Shown: positions 30,001-38,488 of the stretch, piece by piece
Position numbering within the stretch: the first letter of the stretch is position 1
Layout: every line of letters starts with the position of its first letter
Assembly (NCBI GenBank): GCA_004292955.1
Contig: RDXX01000017.1
Location: 1 to 64,000 of the forward strand
DNA: 64,000 nucleotides
Direction of reading: 5' to 3'
Origin: Oscillatoriales cyanobacterium
Lineage (GTDB): Bacteria > Cyanobacteriota > Cyanobacteriia > Cyanobacteriales > Microcoleaceae
Notes under the pieces: generated by a model
Database searches by the model: none
Told to the model about the DNA's origin: nothing
What the model saw: only the letters and a program-made list of their open reading frames with translations
Position numbers and translations under genes: made by a program

Positions 30001-33000
30001 TTTTTGCCCTGGGGGATAGAATACATCAATTTGTAAAGCTGAATGTAACCTGCAAATTGCAATTCGCCGGATTCTAAGCCAGCTTGATAGCCATTATGGC
30101 TAATCGAATCCGACAGTTTCAGAGGCTGTATCCAGTGATTTAAATGAGCGACAAGCATTTCCGATGCCTTGCATTTTTGCGTCAAATCGTGAAAGCGATC
30201 GCTCAAATTGAGAGCTAACATCCCAAACTCGTATCCCGAGCGATAATCAGCCATCGCAGCCGACAAAACCAAGCCGTAGCAAGCATAGCTGTAAGATGAT
30301 TCCGGCACCGGGCCGTATTTCAGAGAAAGATTGACAGATTTTGTAACAACTAATTGGTAAAGTATCGGATTGGAAAATAAACTCGCGGGAATAATTTTAT
30401 CCAGAAGTTTCATCGCGGTTCTTTTTTCCGAAATCTTCATTTCCGGTACGTGCAGCAAAGCACCAATTGCCCGATCGCCCAATTGCGCTGTTGCTTCAGC
30501 AAATTCGGCTTTGCAAGCTTGCTGCAACTGCTTTTGCGGCAACTCAACCCCCAACAAACGCAAGCCCTGGCGCCCAAATTTAATAGCTTCCTCGTATTCC
30601 CCCAACATGGTATGCAGCGTAATTAGGCGATCGAAAAATTCCGCTTTTTCCACCGCCAATTGCAACTGCGATAGTGCCGAATGAATCAAAAATTGCGATT
30701 GCTCGAAATTGCCAATCAGATAATTCAATTCCGCAGCTTCCAGGTACAACTCTCGCGTCAAATTATATTCAGTTTCCCAGCTATCCGCAGCCAAAAGTTC
30801 GATCCCAAAACAGACATACTTGACAGCAGCCGCATAAGCTGTAGCAGCTTTGGCTTTTTTCCCAGCCAAAAGATTGAGTTTGGCAATTTTATCTCTTTCC
30901 GTGCGATCGATCGCCAAGGGCAGCTCCCCTGCTGTCGCCATTTCTATCGCCCCTATCGCCTTTCCTGCCGCCAGATTTAACTGATCGACAATTTCAAAAA
31001 GCTCCTCCGACAAATCTTCACCATCGCTATTATCCAATAACAAGCGACCGATTTGCAAATGAACCGCTTTTTTCTGCCCTTCGTCAATCAAAGCATAAGC
31101 AGCTTGTTGGACGCGATCGTGCAAAAACTTGTACTCTTCAAACAACAGTTCAATATCCAACTCAGACACCGGAAAAATCAAACCAGCTTCCAGTGCGGGC
31201 TTCAAATCTGAGAACACCAAATCCGGAGATCTTTCACAAATTTTTGATAAAGTAGTTAAGTCAAAAGATGCCCCAGCACAAGCTGCGAAACGCAAAATAT
31301 TTTGAGTTATTTCCGGCAATATTTTTATTTTTTTTACCATCAAATCAACCACATTATCAGTGATATCCCTTGCTTCAATTTGAGCAATATCCCACTGCCA
31401 AAATCCTCCACAACCTCTATTTTTTAGAGCCTTTGGTTCCCGAATCGATAGCTCGGAAGATTCCAGAAAACTAAAATTAATCAATTTCTCAGAATGCAGC
31501 ATTTTGAGAAATTGATTGACAAAAAACGGATTTCCATTAGTTTTGCATAACACCAAGTCAGCCAAAGATTGCACAGACATAGCATCGCTATGCACAGTGT
31601 CAGCTATTAAATTACTAACATCTTGGATGGTTAAATTAGCTAAATAAATAAAATCAATTGTAGCGCCTTCTTTTTGCATTTCATCCACAGTAATCATTAA
31701 GGGATGATGGGCGCTAACTTCATTGTCTCGATAGGCTCCAATCAGCAATAAATATTGTGTATCACTATCCACTACCATCAATTGAATTAAATTGAGAGTA
31801 GCTGCATCTACCCACTGTAAATCGTCAAGAAAAATTACCAGTGGATGTTCCGCCGAACAAAACACGCGAATAAATTTTTCAAACACAAAATAGAAACGAA
31901 TTTGCGCTTCATTTGGTCTCAACTCTGCTACCTGGGGCTGTTTGCCGATAATTAATTCTATTTCGGGAATTACCTCAATAATTACTTGACCGTTTGCACC
32001 CAATGCAATTAAAAGTTTAGTGCGCCACTCATCGAGTTTTGCGGAACTTTCGGTTAGCAGTTGTCGCGCCAATCCCGAGAAAGCGCTAATAATCCCTGAA
32101 TAGGGAATATCGCGCTGAAATTGGTCAAATTTGCCGGAAATAAAATAGCCGCGTTTTTCAGTAATTGGTTTGTAAATTTCTTGTACCAGCGATGATTTCC
32201 CCATGCCCGAATAACCGGCAACTAGCATCATTTCGCTTCCAGAAAAACTATGTTGTGGGTTCGCAACTCGCTCGAATGCTGCTAGCAAAGCCTGGACTGG
32301 CGCCGCCCGCCCGTATAGTTTTTGAGGGATTTGAAATCGATCGGAAATATCTTCTTTAGCTAAAGCAAACTCTAAAATAGTTCCTGTTGTCTGTAATTGA
32401 CGCAGACATTCTTCTAAGTCTGCTTGAATTCCCCAAACACTTTGGTAACGGTTTTCAGCAGTTTTTTCTAAAAGTTTCATGACTATTGCTGACACAGCCG
32501 GAGGAATTTGTGGATTGATTTTGTTGATGGGCAATGGCTGTTTTGCAATGTGACAGTGTACCAATTCCATTGCATCTTTGGTCTCAAAAGGCAATTGGTT
32601 GGTTAGCAGTTCGTAAAAAGTAATGCCGAGGGAATAAAAATCTGTACGGTAATCTAGAGAACGGTTCATTCTCCCTGTTTGTTCTGGTGAAATGTAGGCT
32701 AAAGTTCCTTCTAAAATATTGGGATTTTTTATGGTAGGAGTTTCGCGGGTTAACAGGGTGGAAATTCCGAAGTCAATAATTTGGATTTTTCCTGTGGCTG
32801 GGTTGAGAATAATGTTGCCGGGGTTGATGTCTTTGTGGATGATGTTTGCTGCGTGAATTTGTCCTAATATTGCGGCGGCTTGAATGCCGATATTGAGAAA
32901 TTCAAACAGGCTAAAGCTTTGCTGTTCCTGCATTTGTTTCAATGAGAAACCGCCAAAATCTTCTAAGATTAGAAGGAGAGTGTTGCGATATTTTTGTAAG

Positions 33001-33212
33001 TCGTAAGCTTTGATGACTCCTGGCAGGTTGAGGATTTGAAGAATTTTGTATTCCTGTCGGTAGCGGACTATTTCGCCGGGAGTTGGATAGTCTTCGTTGA
33101 GCAGTTTGAGAATAATTGGCTGTTGATTTTGTTCTCTAATACCTCGATAAACTGTTGAAATAGAATTTTCGTGTATTTTATTTAATGTTTGAATGCCGGG
33201 AATTTCAAGCAT
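27030..33212 (-). CDS. Giant Ser/Thr kinase - AAA ATPase - GAF - hybrid histidine kinase
   Basis: This 2060-residue multidomain signalling protein has, in order, a Hanks kinase domain (about 1-280; K36, HKDINPGN with D128, DFG 147-149, SPEQ activation-loop end) and an AAA_16 ATPase (GYSGMGKS 333-340; FLDDLQWVD near 455). A long helical TPR-like region follows to about 1350, then a GAF domain (about 1370-1510), HisKA (FLANMSHELRSPLNAI, His near 1567), HATPase (IGNALKFTQEGG, DTGPGVAADEL, GTGLGLPISR) and a receiver domain (ILIVDDKPSNN; D near 1904). This plan matches the HstK-type dual-specificity kinases of heterocyst-forming and filamentous cyanobacteria. It is likely cytosolic; I see no membrane helix. 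The input signal is unknown, and it has no operon partner. Confidence 0.92.
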   Translation of the reverse strand: MLEIPGIQTLNKIHENSISTVYRGIREQNQQPIILKLLNEDYPTPGEIVRYRQEYKILQILNLPGVIKAYDLQKYRNTLLLILEDFGGFSLKQMQEQQSFSLFEFLNIGIQAAAILGQIHAANIIHKDINPGNIILNPATGKIQIIDFGISTLLTRETPTIKNPNILEGTLAYISPEQTGRMNRSLDYRTDFYSLGITFYELLTNQLPFETKDAMELVHCHIAKQPLPINKINPQIPPAVSAIVMKLLEKTAENRYQSVWGIQADLEECLRQLQTTGTILEFALAKEDISDRFQIPQKLYGRAAPVQALLAAFERVANPQHSFSGSEMMLVAGYSGMGKSSLVQEIYKPITEKRGYFISGKFDQFQRDIPYSGIISAFSGLARQLLTESSAKLDEWRTKLLIALGANGQVIIEVIPEIELIIGKQPQVAELRPNEAQIRFYFVFEKFIRVFCSAEHPLVIFLDDLQWVDAATLNLIQLMVVDSDTQYLLLIGAYRDNEVSAHHPLMITVDEMQKEGATIDFIYLANLTIQDVSNLIADTVHSDAMSVQSLADLVLCKTNGNPFFVNQFLKMLHSEKLINFSFLESSELSIREPKALKNRGCGGFWQWDIAQIEARDITDNVVDLMVKKIKILPEITQNILRFAACAGASFDLTTLSKICERSPDLVFSDLKPALEAGLIFPVSELDIELLFEEYKFLHDRVQQAAYALIDEGQKKAVHLQIGRLLLDNSDGEDLSEELFEIVDQLNLAAGKAIGAIEMATAGELPLAIDRTERDKIAKLNLLAGKKAKAATAYAAAVKYVCFGIELLAADSWETEYNLTRELYLEAAELNYLIGNFEQSQFLIHSALSQLQLAVEKAEFFDRLITLHTMLGEYEEAIKFGRQGLRLLGVELPQKQLQQACKAEFAEATAQLGDRAIGALLHVPEMKISEKRTAMKLLDKIIPASLFSNPILYQLVVTKSVNLSLKYGPVPESSYSYACYGLVLSAAMADYRSGYEFGMLALNLSDRFHDLTQKCKASEMLVAHLNHWIQPLKLSDSISHNGYQAGLESGELQFAGYIQLYKLMYSIPQGKNLESLRVEVWNFLLFNFKTNNQIATDYLLGCQIALFNLLGETSNCEVFSNGEISEGQYLERCADRGSFLAICGYQILKCQVLYLYGEYAAAFSYAVEAEKKLSLAIGTIIVAEHNFYYSLILTALYPQASKGDRQKYLRKLKANQKQMKIWADSCPETFEHKYLLVAGEMARIVGKEMEAIDLYDRSITSARDGYFIQNEALAAELAANFWLSKGKAEFAEIYLKKAHYNYVIWGAKRKQEKLQATHPKLLIKFTSKTQFHDASTVTIASQLNTPGLGSSALDLAAVVKASQAISGEILLDKLLASLMKILIENAGAQRGYLIFHSPSDSANNNSGELLIEAAGAIDSESIAVLQSISIDNNLPVSIVNYVARTGETVVLSQAFASKNFNSDPYIKQHQNKSILCAPLLNQGQLIGIIYLENNLIAGAFTSDRLELLKVLSASAAISIENARLYTNLADSNRTLETKVEERTSELALAKKKAEVANEAKSSFLANMSHELRSPLNAILGFSQIMLRSQNLPKEHQDNVAIITRSGDHLLTLINQVLDLSKIEAGRTILNYKNFDLYQFMDDLEDMFHIKSDDKQLQLVVEYSPDVPRYVRTDEVKLRQVLINLIGNALKFTQEGGVAVKVNLKPEASSLKPAKTVNIVENSENSNIPANQSLEKCSKISPLQNPNDLDSGSSYFLIFAISDTGPGVAADELDSLFEAFVQTKTGKNSQEGTGLGLPISRNFVELMGGKMSVYSELGVGTTFVFDTKISAIDPREIEGKKTALQVICLAPNQPRYRILIVDDKPSNNLLLLKLLSPLGFELKEACNGQEAVEIWNDWEPHLILMDMRMPVMDGYEATKQIKGTLKGQATAIIAVTASVLEEERAVVSSAGCDDFIRKPFREADIFDALQKHIGVNFIYEEPASNKDLTKLDIQAALSRSALANLPAELLADLLAASSLSDMAKVDSCIEQIRKLDESVAEALAFLANDFDYIQIVSLIETY

Positions 33213-33251
33213 TGCATATTTTCCTTTTTTATTAACTGGAAATTAACTTAG

Positions 33252-33347
33252 AATAAGACTGGGCGGTTTCAACCGCGTCTGTAAAGGCAAAACCCGGATG
33301 GTGCGCGGGTTGAAGAGTCGGCGCGGTTTCAACCGTACGTCTTATCT
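33252..33347. repeat. Dispersed GCGGTTTCAACCGC repeat pair
   Basis: Two copies of the palindrome GCGGTTTCAACCG sit inside inverted arms AATAAGAC (33252) and GTCTTATCT (ending 33347). The same palindrome occurs near 18571, 41728 and 49397, in the latter as GCGGTTAGAAACCGC. It lies upstream of the giant kinase and downstream of msrP and could carry the termination signal for msrP, although no U-tract follows. Confidence 0.65.
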
Positions 33348-33362
33348 GAGTGTGAAATTTTT

Positions 33363-34346
33363 CTAACTGTAAAGACTTGCGACATATTCGCCGTAACCGT
33401 TATAGGGCAAAGTTGGGCGAGTTTCCCACGACCAACTGTTACCGGGCCCGACTACCCGTTCGCTGGCTTGCGACCATCTGGGGTGCGGTTTGTCGGGTTC
33501 GACATTGGCTTCAAATGCGTATTCGTTGGGGCCGATGGTATTCCAAAAAGTGGCGGGCTGTTTTTCGACAAATTCAATTTTAACGATCGACTTTGCGCCC
33601 TTAAAACCGTATTTCCACGGAATCACCTGCCGCAGGGGCGCCCCATTTTGCTTGGGTAGCCGCCGCCCGTACAGCCCTGTGGCAAAAAATGCTAAATCGT
33701 TGGCCATTTCCTCGATTCGCATACCTTCGGTGTAAGGCCAGGGATAAAATTGGGACATTAAACCGGGGCCGGGAGTGATTTTGGAATCGTAAAATGAGGT
33801 GAAGCGAACAAATTTAGCATTCGATTGCGGTTCGACATCAGCCATGAGTAATTTCATGGGAAATCCGACCCAAGGAACTACCATCGACCAGGCTTCTACG
33901 CAGCGAAATCGATAAACTCGTTCTTCGATGGGGAATTTTTTCTGGAGGTCGTCTATATCGTAGGTGCGGGGATTTTTGACTAAACCAGTTACTTCTACTT
34001 TCCAGTTTTCGGTTGGTAAAGCTTGGGCGGCTTGCCAAATAGATTTTGTGCCTCCGTATTCGTAAAAGTTGTTATATTTGGTAGCTAGGGCTTCGTCGGT
34101 AATTGCCCGATCGACTTTCGCAAAGGTAGGATTCCGGGTCAATCCAGCGTAGGCTTGGGTTGAGCCTTTATCCAGAGCAGTTTTTGAGCCTGTATTGCTT
34201 TGACAGCCTGTCAGTGGTAGCAGCGAAGCAGTGACGCCGGCGCCGATTAAATTGGTCATGAAACGGCGGCGGTTGAGAAAGGCTGTTTCTGAGGTAATTT
34301 GTGAGTTGGAAATTTCCCAAGGTTTGGGAACGCGAATTAAGGGCAT
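33363..34346 (-). CDS. msrP: Protein-methionine-sulfoxide reductase catalytic subunit (YedY type)
   Basis: MsrP is a periplasmic molybdopterin enzyme that repairs oxidised methionines in envelope proteins. The 327-residue protein has a twin-arginine signal (NRRRFMTNL, residues 25-33, then a hydrophobic stretch ending in LTGC). The oxidoreductase molybdopterin fold has the Mo-ligand Cys149 in RFRCVEAWSMVVPW, followed by GFPMKLL, QFYPWPYTEGMRI, PLRQVIPWKYGFKGAKSI and NPRTYDIDDL. The partner MsrQ (YedZ) is not next to it, so the electron donor is not apparent here. A Cys in LTGCQ could make it a lipoprotein. Heptamer repeats begin about five bases before its start codon, so no Shine-Dalgarno site is visible. 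Confidence 0.92.
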   Translation of the reverse strand: MPLIRVPKPWEISNSQITSETAFLNRRRFMTNLIGAGVTASLLPLTGCQSNTGSKTALDKGSTQAYAGLTRNPTFAKVDRAITDEALATKYNNFYEYGGTKSIWQAAQALPTENWKVEVTGLVKNPRTYDIDDLQKKFPIEERVYRFRCVEAWSMVVPWVGFPMKLLMADVEPQSNAKFVRFTSFYDSKITPGPGLMSQFYPWPYTEGMRIEEMANDLAFFATGLYGRRLPKQNGAPLRQVIPWKYGFKGAKSIVKIEFVEKQPATFWNTIGPNEYAFEANVEPDKPHPRWSQASERVVGPGNSWSWETRPTLPYNGYGEYVASLYS

Positions 34347-34350
34347 AGTT

Positions 34351-34406
34351 CAGTTGACAGTTGACAGTTGACAGTTGACAGTTGACAGTTGACAGTTGAC
34401 AGTTGA
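34351..34406. repeat. CAGTTGA heptamer array
   Basis: Eight near-perfect tandem copies of the heptamer CAGTTGA lie directly upstream of the msrP start codon (complement AACTGTC). It is the same family as the arrays near 22436, 39620 and 56486. Confidence 0.9.
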
Positions 34407-34895
34407 CCGCTTGAGGGCTACCTCTCCATAAAAGGAAGAGGATTGAAACAGTGAATAATTTGGTTTTATTTCCCCCGTTTAGGAGGAGGCTTTAAACCAT
34501 TATTCTTCGTAATAGTTAAAAGTTAGTAGTTAGTTTGGCGAAAGTTGCCAAGATTTCAATTTTTCAGTTGATTTGAAATTTGAAATTGACTCCCTTGCCG
34601 CAATTACTGGATCTACAATGACAGTATACCGTAATTCGTTGACAGCGAGTCCAGCCGAGCAATCAAGTTCGGTGCGATCGACTTATTCAACTAAATGAGC
34701 AGGAGTCCCGGGTTCTACTTCCAGGTGAGCGTGGGGAGGAATGCGCGTGAGTGAAGAGATCCGCCCCGAACCAAAACGATAGCTTTAGACGCCGGAAGGT
34801 GAGGGGCGGCCGACTCACTGTGTAAATTATTTTGCATCACTACTTGCATCTTCTGTGTTCACGAGATACAATCTTATCAGAGTTTGTGAAGAATA
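34407..34895. other. Gene-free stretch upstream of tnpB
   Basis: No gene is recognised in this 490-base stretch. The first 200 bases are AT-rich and look like ordinary intergenic DNA. From about 34640 the sequence becomes GC-richer and contains the strong imperfect hairpin described separately. It may include the left end of a tnpB-carrying element; no insertion-site duplication is visible to me. Confidence 0.4.
34747..34818. other. Strong imperfect hairpin near the left side of the tnpB element
   Basis: GTGAGT (34747-34752) and CCGCCCC (34761-34767) pair with GGGGCGG (34803-34809) and ACTCAC (34813-34818), with a loop of about 35 bases. This lies about 80 bases before tnpB in DNA richer in GC than its flanks. 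It could be a subterminal hairpin of an IS200/IS605-type left end or a structured transcript. I cannot decide which. Confidence 0.4.
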
Positions 34896-36212
34896 ATGCC
34901 CCAAGTAATCACTGCCAAACTAAAGTTAAACTTGAACGCCGAACAAAAAGCTTTGGTATCGATGACTACTTTGGCTTATCGTGATGCCTTGAATTATACT
35001 TCACAAATTGCTTTTGATGCAGGCAAAACCAGTAATGGTCTTAGGTTGCAAAAAGCAGTCTATAACGAATTGCGATCTCGATTTGGACTCGGTGCTCAGA
35101 TGGCTTGCAACGTACCAAGACAAGTGTCGGCAACCTACAAAACCCTCTGGACTAAAGTCAAGCAATCTAACGATGCTATTGCCAAAGGATACACCAAGAA
35201 ACGATACAAAGGACTAGACAAAGTTCCTAAGTATGTTTCTAGAACCTGCACCTTGAACTATCAGCGTGACTACTCCTTTAAGGCCGAGCAACGTGTAAGT
35301 ATTATCACCCTACAAGGTCGAGTTGTAGTTTCGTATGACGGCTATAACAAGCACTTGGCATTGATTGCCGGCGGTGCCAAGATTGGGGCGGCAAAGATTG
35401 TTTATCAGCGCTCTTCCAAGACTTACTATTTAATGGTGAGTATTGAAGTAGCAGCCCCGGAAATTGACCCATTGAAAATGACTAGAGTTTCTGGTGTAGA
35501 TGTGGGGATGCGCTACCTTGCGGTAGAAACAGACTTGCAAAATAAGTCGAAGTTCTATTCAGGGAAAAATGCTAGGCATAAAGCTAACCGCTATCACAAG
35601 GCTAGACAAACTCTTCAGCGTAAAGGCACTCGCTCGGCAAAGCGCAGATTAATCGCTTTGTCAGGAAGAGAAAGACGGTTTATCGCTGACGTGAACCACC
35701 AAATTAGCAAGGAAATTGCTAAGCCTAACAGTTTGATCGGGCTGGAAAACTTGACCGGAATCCGGGAGAGAACCAAGTCTAAGTCTGGCAAAAAGGCGAG
35801 CAAAAAACAGCGGAAAGCTAATCGGAACAAAGCTAAATGGTCTTTTGCCGAATTGCATGGCTATATTGACTACAAAGCTAATCTGAATGGTTCTTTGGCT
35901 ACTAAAGTGCCAGCGCATTATACTTCGCAAAGTTGTCCGAAATGCGGGCATACTTCGACAGATAATAGACCGAAGAAAGGACTATTGTTTCGTTGTGAAT
36001 GTTGCGGACACGAGCTTCATGCTGACTTGGTAGGTGCGCGAAATATTGCCATGAGAACGTTGCTTGTTCGGCAAGACTGGACGAGTACGGGGAGCGTGTC
36101 AGCATCCCCTGATGTGTCGGGCTGTGAAACTAAAGCTGAGATTCTCCAGAGATTCTCGGAATTGCGGTGGAGCTCAGATACAAGCCCACATCTCGTGCGG
36201 TACTCCGCTTGA
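34896..36212 (+). CDS. tnpB: RNA-guided endonuclease TnpB (IS200/IS605 or IS1341 type)
   Basis: TnpB is the transposon-encoded ancestor of Cas12 nucleases and uses a RNA made from the element's right end to cut DNA. The 438-residue protein keeps the RuvC residues D202 (SGVDVGMRYLAVE), E284 (LIGLENLTGIR) and D377 (HADLVGARNI), and the zinc finger C347, C350, C367 and C370 (CPKCGHTS...CECCGH). The N-terminal helical domain is full length. No tnpA gene is present, so this is a solo tnpB (IS1341-like) copy that would need TnpA in trans. The catalytic set looks intact. The C-terminal 50 residues overlap the probable right end/guide region. Confidence 0.92.
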   Translation: MPQVITAKLKLNLNAEQKALVSMTTLAYRDALNYTSQIAFDAGKTSNGLRLQKAVYNELRSRFGLGAQMACNVPRQVSATYKTLWTKVKQSNDAIAKGYTKKRYKGLDKVPKYVSRTCTLNYQRDYSFKAEQRVSIITLQGRVVVSYDGYNKHLALIAGGAKIGAAKIVYQRSSKTYYLMVSIEVAAPEIDPLKMTRVSGVDVGMRYLAVETDLQNKSKFYSGKNARHKANRYHKARQTLQRKGTRSAKRRLIALSGRERRFIADVNHQISKEIAKPNSLIGLENLTGIRERTKSKSGKKASKKQRKANRNKAKWSFAELHGYIDYKANLNGSLATKVPAHYTSQSCPKCGHTSTDNRPKKGLLFRCECCGHELHADLVGARNIAMRTLLVRQDWTSTGSVSASPDVSGCETKAEILQRFSELRWSSDTSPHLVRYSA

Positions 36213-36216
36213 TGCT
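36101..36216 (+). ncRNA. Candidate guide (omega) RNA / right-end region of the tnpB element
   Basis: The 3' part of tnpB and the bases just after it hold paired segments: AGCATC (36101) with GATGCT (36211), and GAGATTCTC/GAGATTCTC hairpin-like sequence near 36145. In related elements the guide-RNA scaffold is transcribed from the 3' end of tnpB and finishes at the right end, with the guide outside. The exact right end (perhaps near GGTAGTTGAC, about 36217-36226) is not certain. Confidence 0.3.
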
Positions 36217-36324
36217 GGGTAGTTGACATTATTTAATTTGTCCACAGGAAGCGGCACGCACCGCCCCGCTTTCCTCCCCCACTCCTCCCTTTAAATCGGA
36301 CGGGGGTCTCCAGCGGCAAGACAA

Positions 36325-38364
36325 ATGAGTTACTGCATAAATCCCAATTGCCAGAATCCCAAAAATCTCGATCGCGCGACAGCCTGCACAAATTGCGAGT
36401 CGAACTTGCTGCTCAAAGGGCGCTACCGAGTCTTTCACACCCTCGGTCAAAGTATCGCTTGCCGCACCTTCCTAGCAGCCGATGAAGACCAACCAGCGCA
36501 ACCCCGCTGCGTCATTCAACAGTTCTGCGGCCCCATGCCGTCAATCGCCGACGGTCAAAACCAGTTCAACCGGACATTTTTGGGTTCTGCCTCAGTTCTC
36601 GACAAGTTGGGCAAACACCAGCAAATACCGAAACTGCTGGCATCTTTTGAAGTCGAAGGCTGCCAGTATTTAGTGCAAGAATACATTGAAGGGCGCAATT
36701 TAGCCGATCGGCTTTCGGAAAAAGGCGTTTTTAAAGAAATTCACATTTGGTATCTGCTGAGCGAGTTGTTACCAGTGCTGGAATTTGTCCACGAAAATCA
36801 ACTGATTCACCGAGATATCAAACCGTCCAATATTGTTCACCGCAAATCTTCCCAAACGTCGGCAGCAATAGTCGGGAAAGAGCATCTGGATTCTTGGGAG
36901 GAGGAATCCGGGCTAGTTTTAGTCGATTTCGGCTCCGCAATTCCTGCCAACAGCGGGCCCCTGAAAACAGAAACAGTGACGGGTTCTGCCGAATACGCGG
37001 CGCCGGAACAAATTAAAGGTGAAGCAATTAAGAGCAGCGACATCTACAGTTTGGGCGTCACCTGCATTCACTTGTTAACGGGAATGTCGCCCTTTGATTT
37101 GTTTGACATCAAAGCCGACGCTTGGGCCTGGAGGGATTATTTGAAAGTACCAGTTTCGGCCAGACTCGGCCGCATCCTGGATAAAATGGTGCAGCGAGAA
37201 CCATCAAAACGCTATCGATCGATCGAAGCAATTCTCACAGACATGAAATACGGCCCGACACCGATAGAGGTGATTGCCAGCAAACCCAAGTGGACTTTAG
37301 CTTTGTGGGGGGGAGCCACAGTTGCTCTGATTTCATTGGTGCTCGGTTCTCGCTTGCCATCTCCGGTATCGGAGGCTTTCACTTCCAATGAGCCTGTTTC
37401 TAGCATTCCCGACATTCGGTTCGACCCGCCCCCCATGCAGAATTTCAGCAGCGAGCCATCGCTGTCACACCCCGCAGTGCGGACTTTGACAGAGCAAGAC
37501 AAAAATCCGGTGTGGGCGGTAGCAGTCACTCCCAACGGCCGCGTGATAGTTAGTGGCAACAACGATGGGACAATTCACCTGCTGCACAAGCGTCACGGTA
37601 AAGTGCTCAAGGTTTTGGCGGCACATTTGGGGCCCGTGTGGTCAGTGGCAGTGAGTCCCGATGGCAGGACGATCGCCAGCGGTGGCGCTGACGGTACGAT
37701 TAAACTGTGGAATTTCTATTCTGGCCAGTTAATTCGGACATTGGACGGACACACAGACGGCGTGTTCTCGGTGGTGTTCAGTCCCGACGGCAAAGCCCTC
37801 GCCAGTGTAGGCAAAGATAATGCTTTGAAGTTGTGGCAAGTCGAAGGCGGGGCCGAGTTGCAAACACTCAAAGGGATAACCGACGAAGTGCATTCGGTAG
37901 CTTTCAGTGCCTATAAAGACACTTTGTTTGCTGGCAAAGGCGACGGTAGGATCGAGATGTGGAATTGGAAAACAGGGGCATTCCAAGCCACTCTGACTGG
38001 TCATGTTGATGCTGTTTCGGCGCTTACGATCAGCCCCGACGGTACAATTTTGGGCAGCGGCGGCTGGGACAATACCGTGAGGATTTGGGATATCACCACG
38101 GATCACGGGCCCGAACCGTCCGGTGAGGTGACTTTTGCCGGTCATACCGATCGAATTCAGTCTGTAGCTTTCAGTCCCGACGGGGCGACGCTAGCCAGCA
38201 GCGATTTGAGCGGAACTATCAAGCTGTGGGCGATGGATGGCGGGGAGCAAGGCACGCTGAAAGGTCATTCTACTTGGGTGGAATTGGCTTTTAATCCTCA
38301 GGACAAAACTCTGATCAGCGGCAGTTATGACGACACGATCAAGGTGTGGCAACTGTCTCCTTGA
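36325..38364 (+). CDS. Zinc-ribbon Ser/Thr kinase - WD40 protein with altered N-lobe
   Basis: This 679-residue protein has a four-Cys zinc ribbon (CINPNC, CTNC; residues 4-24), a Hanks kinase domain (about 33-310), one transmembrane helix (about 327-345) and seven WD40 repeats (about 385-679) that should lie across the membrane. The C-lobe is intact (HRDIKPSNIVH, VDFGSA, DIYSLGV). In the N-lobe the glycine loop is GQSIACR instead of GxGxxG, and the usual VAIK-type lysine is Gln (VIQQF, Q65). It may therefore be a weak or pseudo-kinase, or use another lysine. WD40 domains mediate protein contacts. It stands alone after tnpB. Confidence 0.9.
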   Translation: MSYCINPNCQNPKNLDRATACTNCESNLLLKGRYRVFHTLGQSIACRTFLAADEDQPAQPRCVIQQFCGPMPSIADGQNQFNRTFLGSASVLDKLGKHQQIPKLLASFEVEGCQYLVQEYIEGRNLADRLSEKGVFKEIHIWYLLSELLPVLEFVHENQLIHRDIKPSNIVHRKSSQTSAAIVGKEHLDSWEEESGLVLVDFGSAIPANSGPLKTETVTGSAEYAAPEQIKGEAIKSSDIYSLGVTCIHLLTGMSPFDLFDIKADAWAWRDYLKVPVSARLGRILDKMVQREPSKRYRSIEAILTDMKYGPTPIEVIASKPKWTLALWGGATVALISLVLGSRLPSPVSEAFTSNEPVSSIPDIRFDPPPMQNFSSEPSLSHPAVRTLTEQDKNPVWAVAVTPNGRVIVSGNNDGTIHLLHKRHGKVLKVLAAHLGPVWSVAVSPDGRTIASGGADGTIKLWNFYSGQLIRTLDGHTDGVFSVVFSPDGKALASVGKDNALKLWQVEGGAELQTLKGITDEVHSVAFSAYKDTLFAGKGDGRIEMWNWKTGAFQATLTGHVDAVSALTISPDGTILGSGGWDNTVRIWDITTDHGPEPSGEVTFAGHTDRIQSVAFSPDGATLASSDLSGTIKLWAMDGGEQGTLKGHSTWVELAFNPQDKTLISGSYDDTIKVWQLSP

Positions 38365-38403
38365 TTGTGGCGATCGATTCTCGGTGCGATCGAATTAAAT
38401 CAA

Positions 38404-38481
38404 GGTATGTAGTTGCGCTTAAGCGCTCTTTCTTAGCGCTTTTGAACAAATCGAAGAGCGAAGACAGCGCAACTACGTGCC
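38404..38481. repeat. Palindromic dispersed repeat (GGTATGTAGTTGCGC arms)
   Basis: GGTATGTAGTTGCGC at 38404-38418 is the imperfect complement of GCGCAACTACGTGCC at 38467-38481, with AGCGCTCTTT-type hairpin sequence between. It is one full inverted copy of the family found in tandem at 5-208 and singly at 49298 and 55001. Confidence 0.8.
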
Positions 38482-38488
38482 TAAAAAT

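Noticed and set aside
34621-34895. tRNA, tmRNA or group II intron in the GC-rich stretch before tnpB
   Set aside because: A strong hairpin is present but no cloverleaf, tRNA T-loop motif or intron domain V could be recognised.
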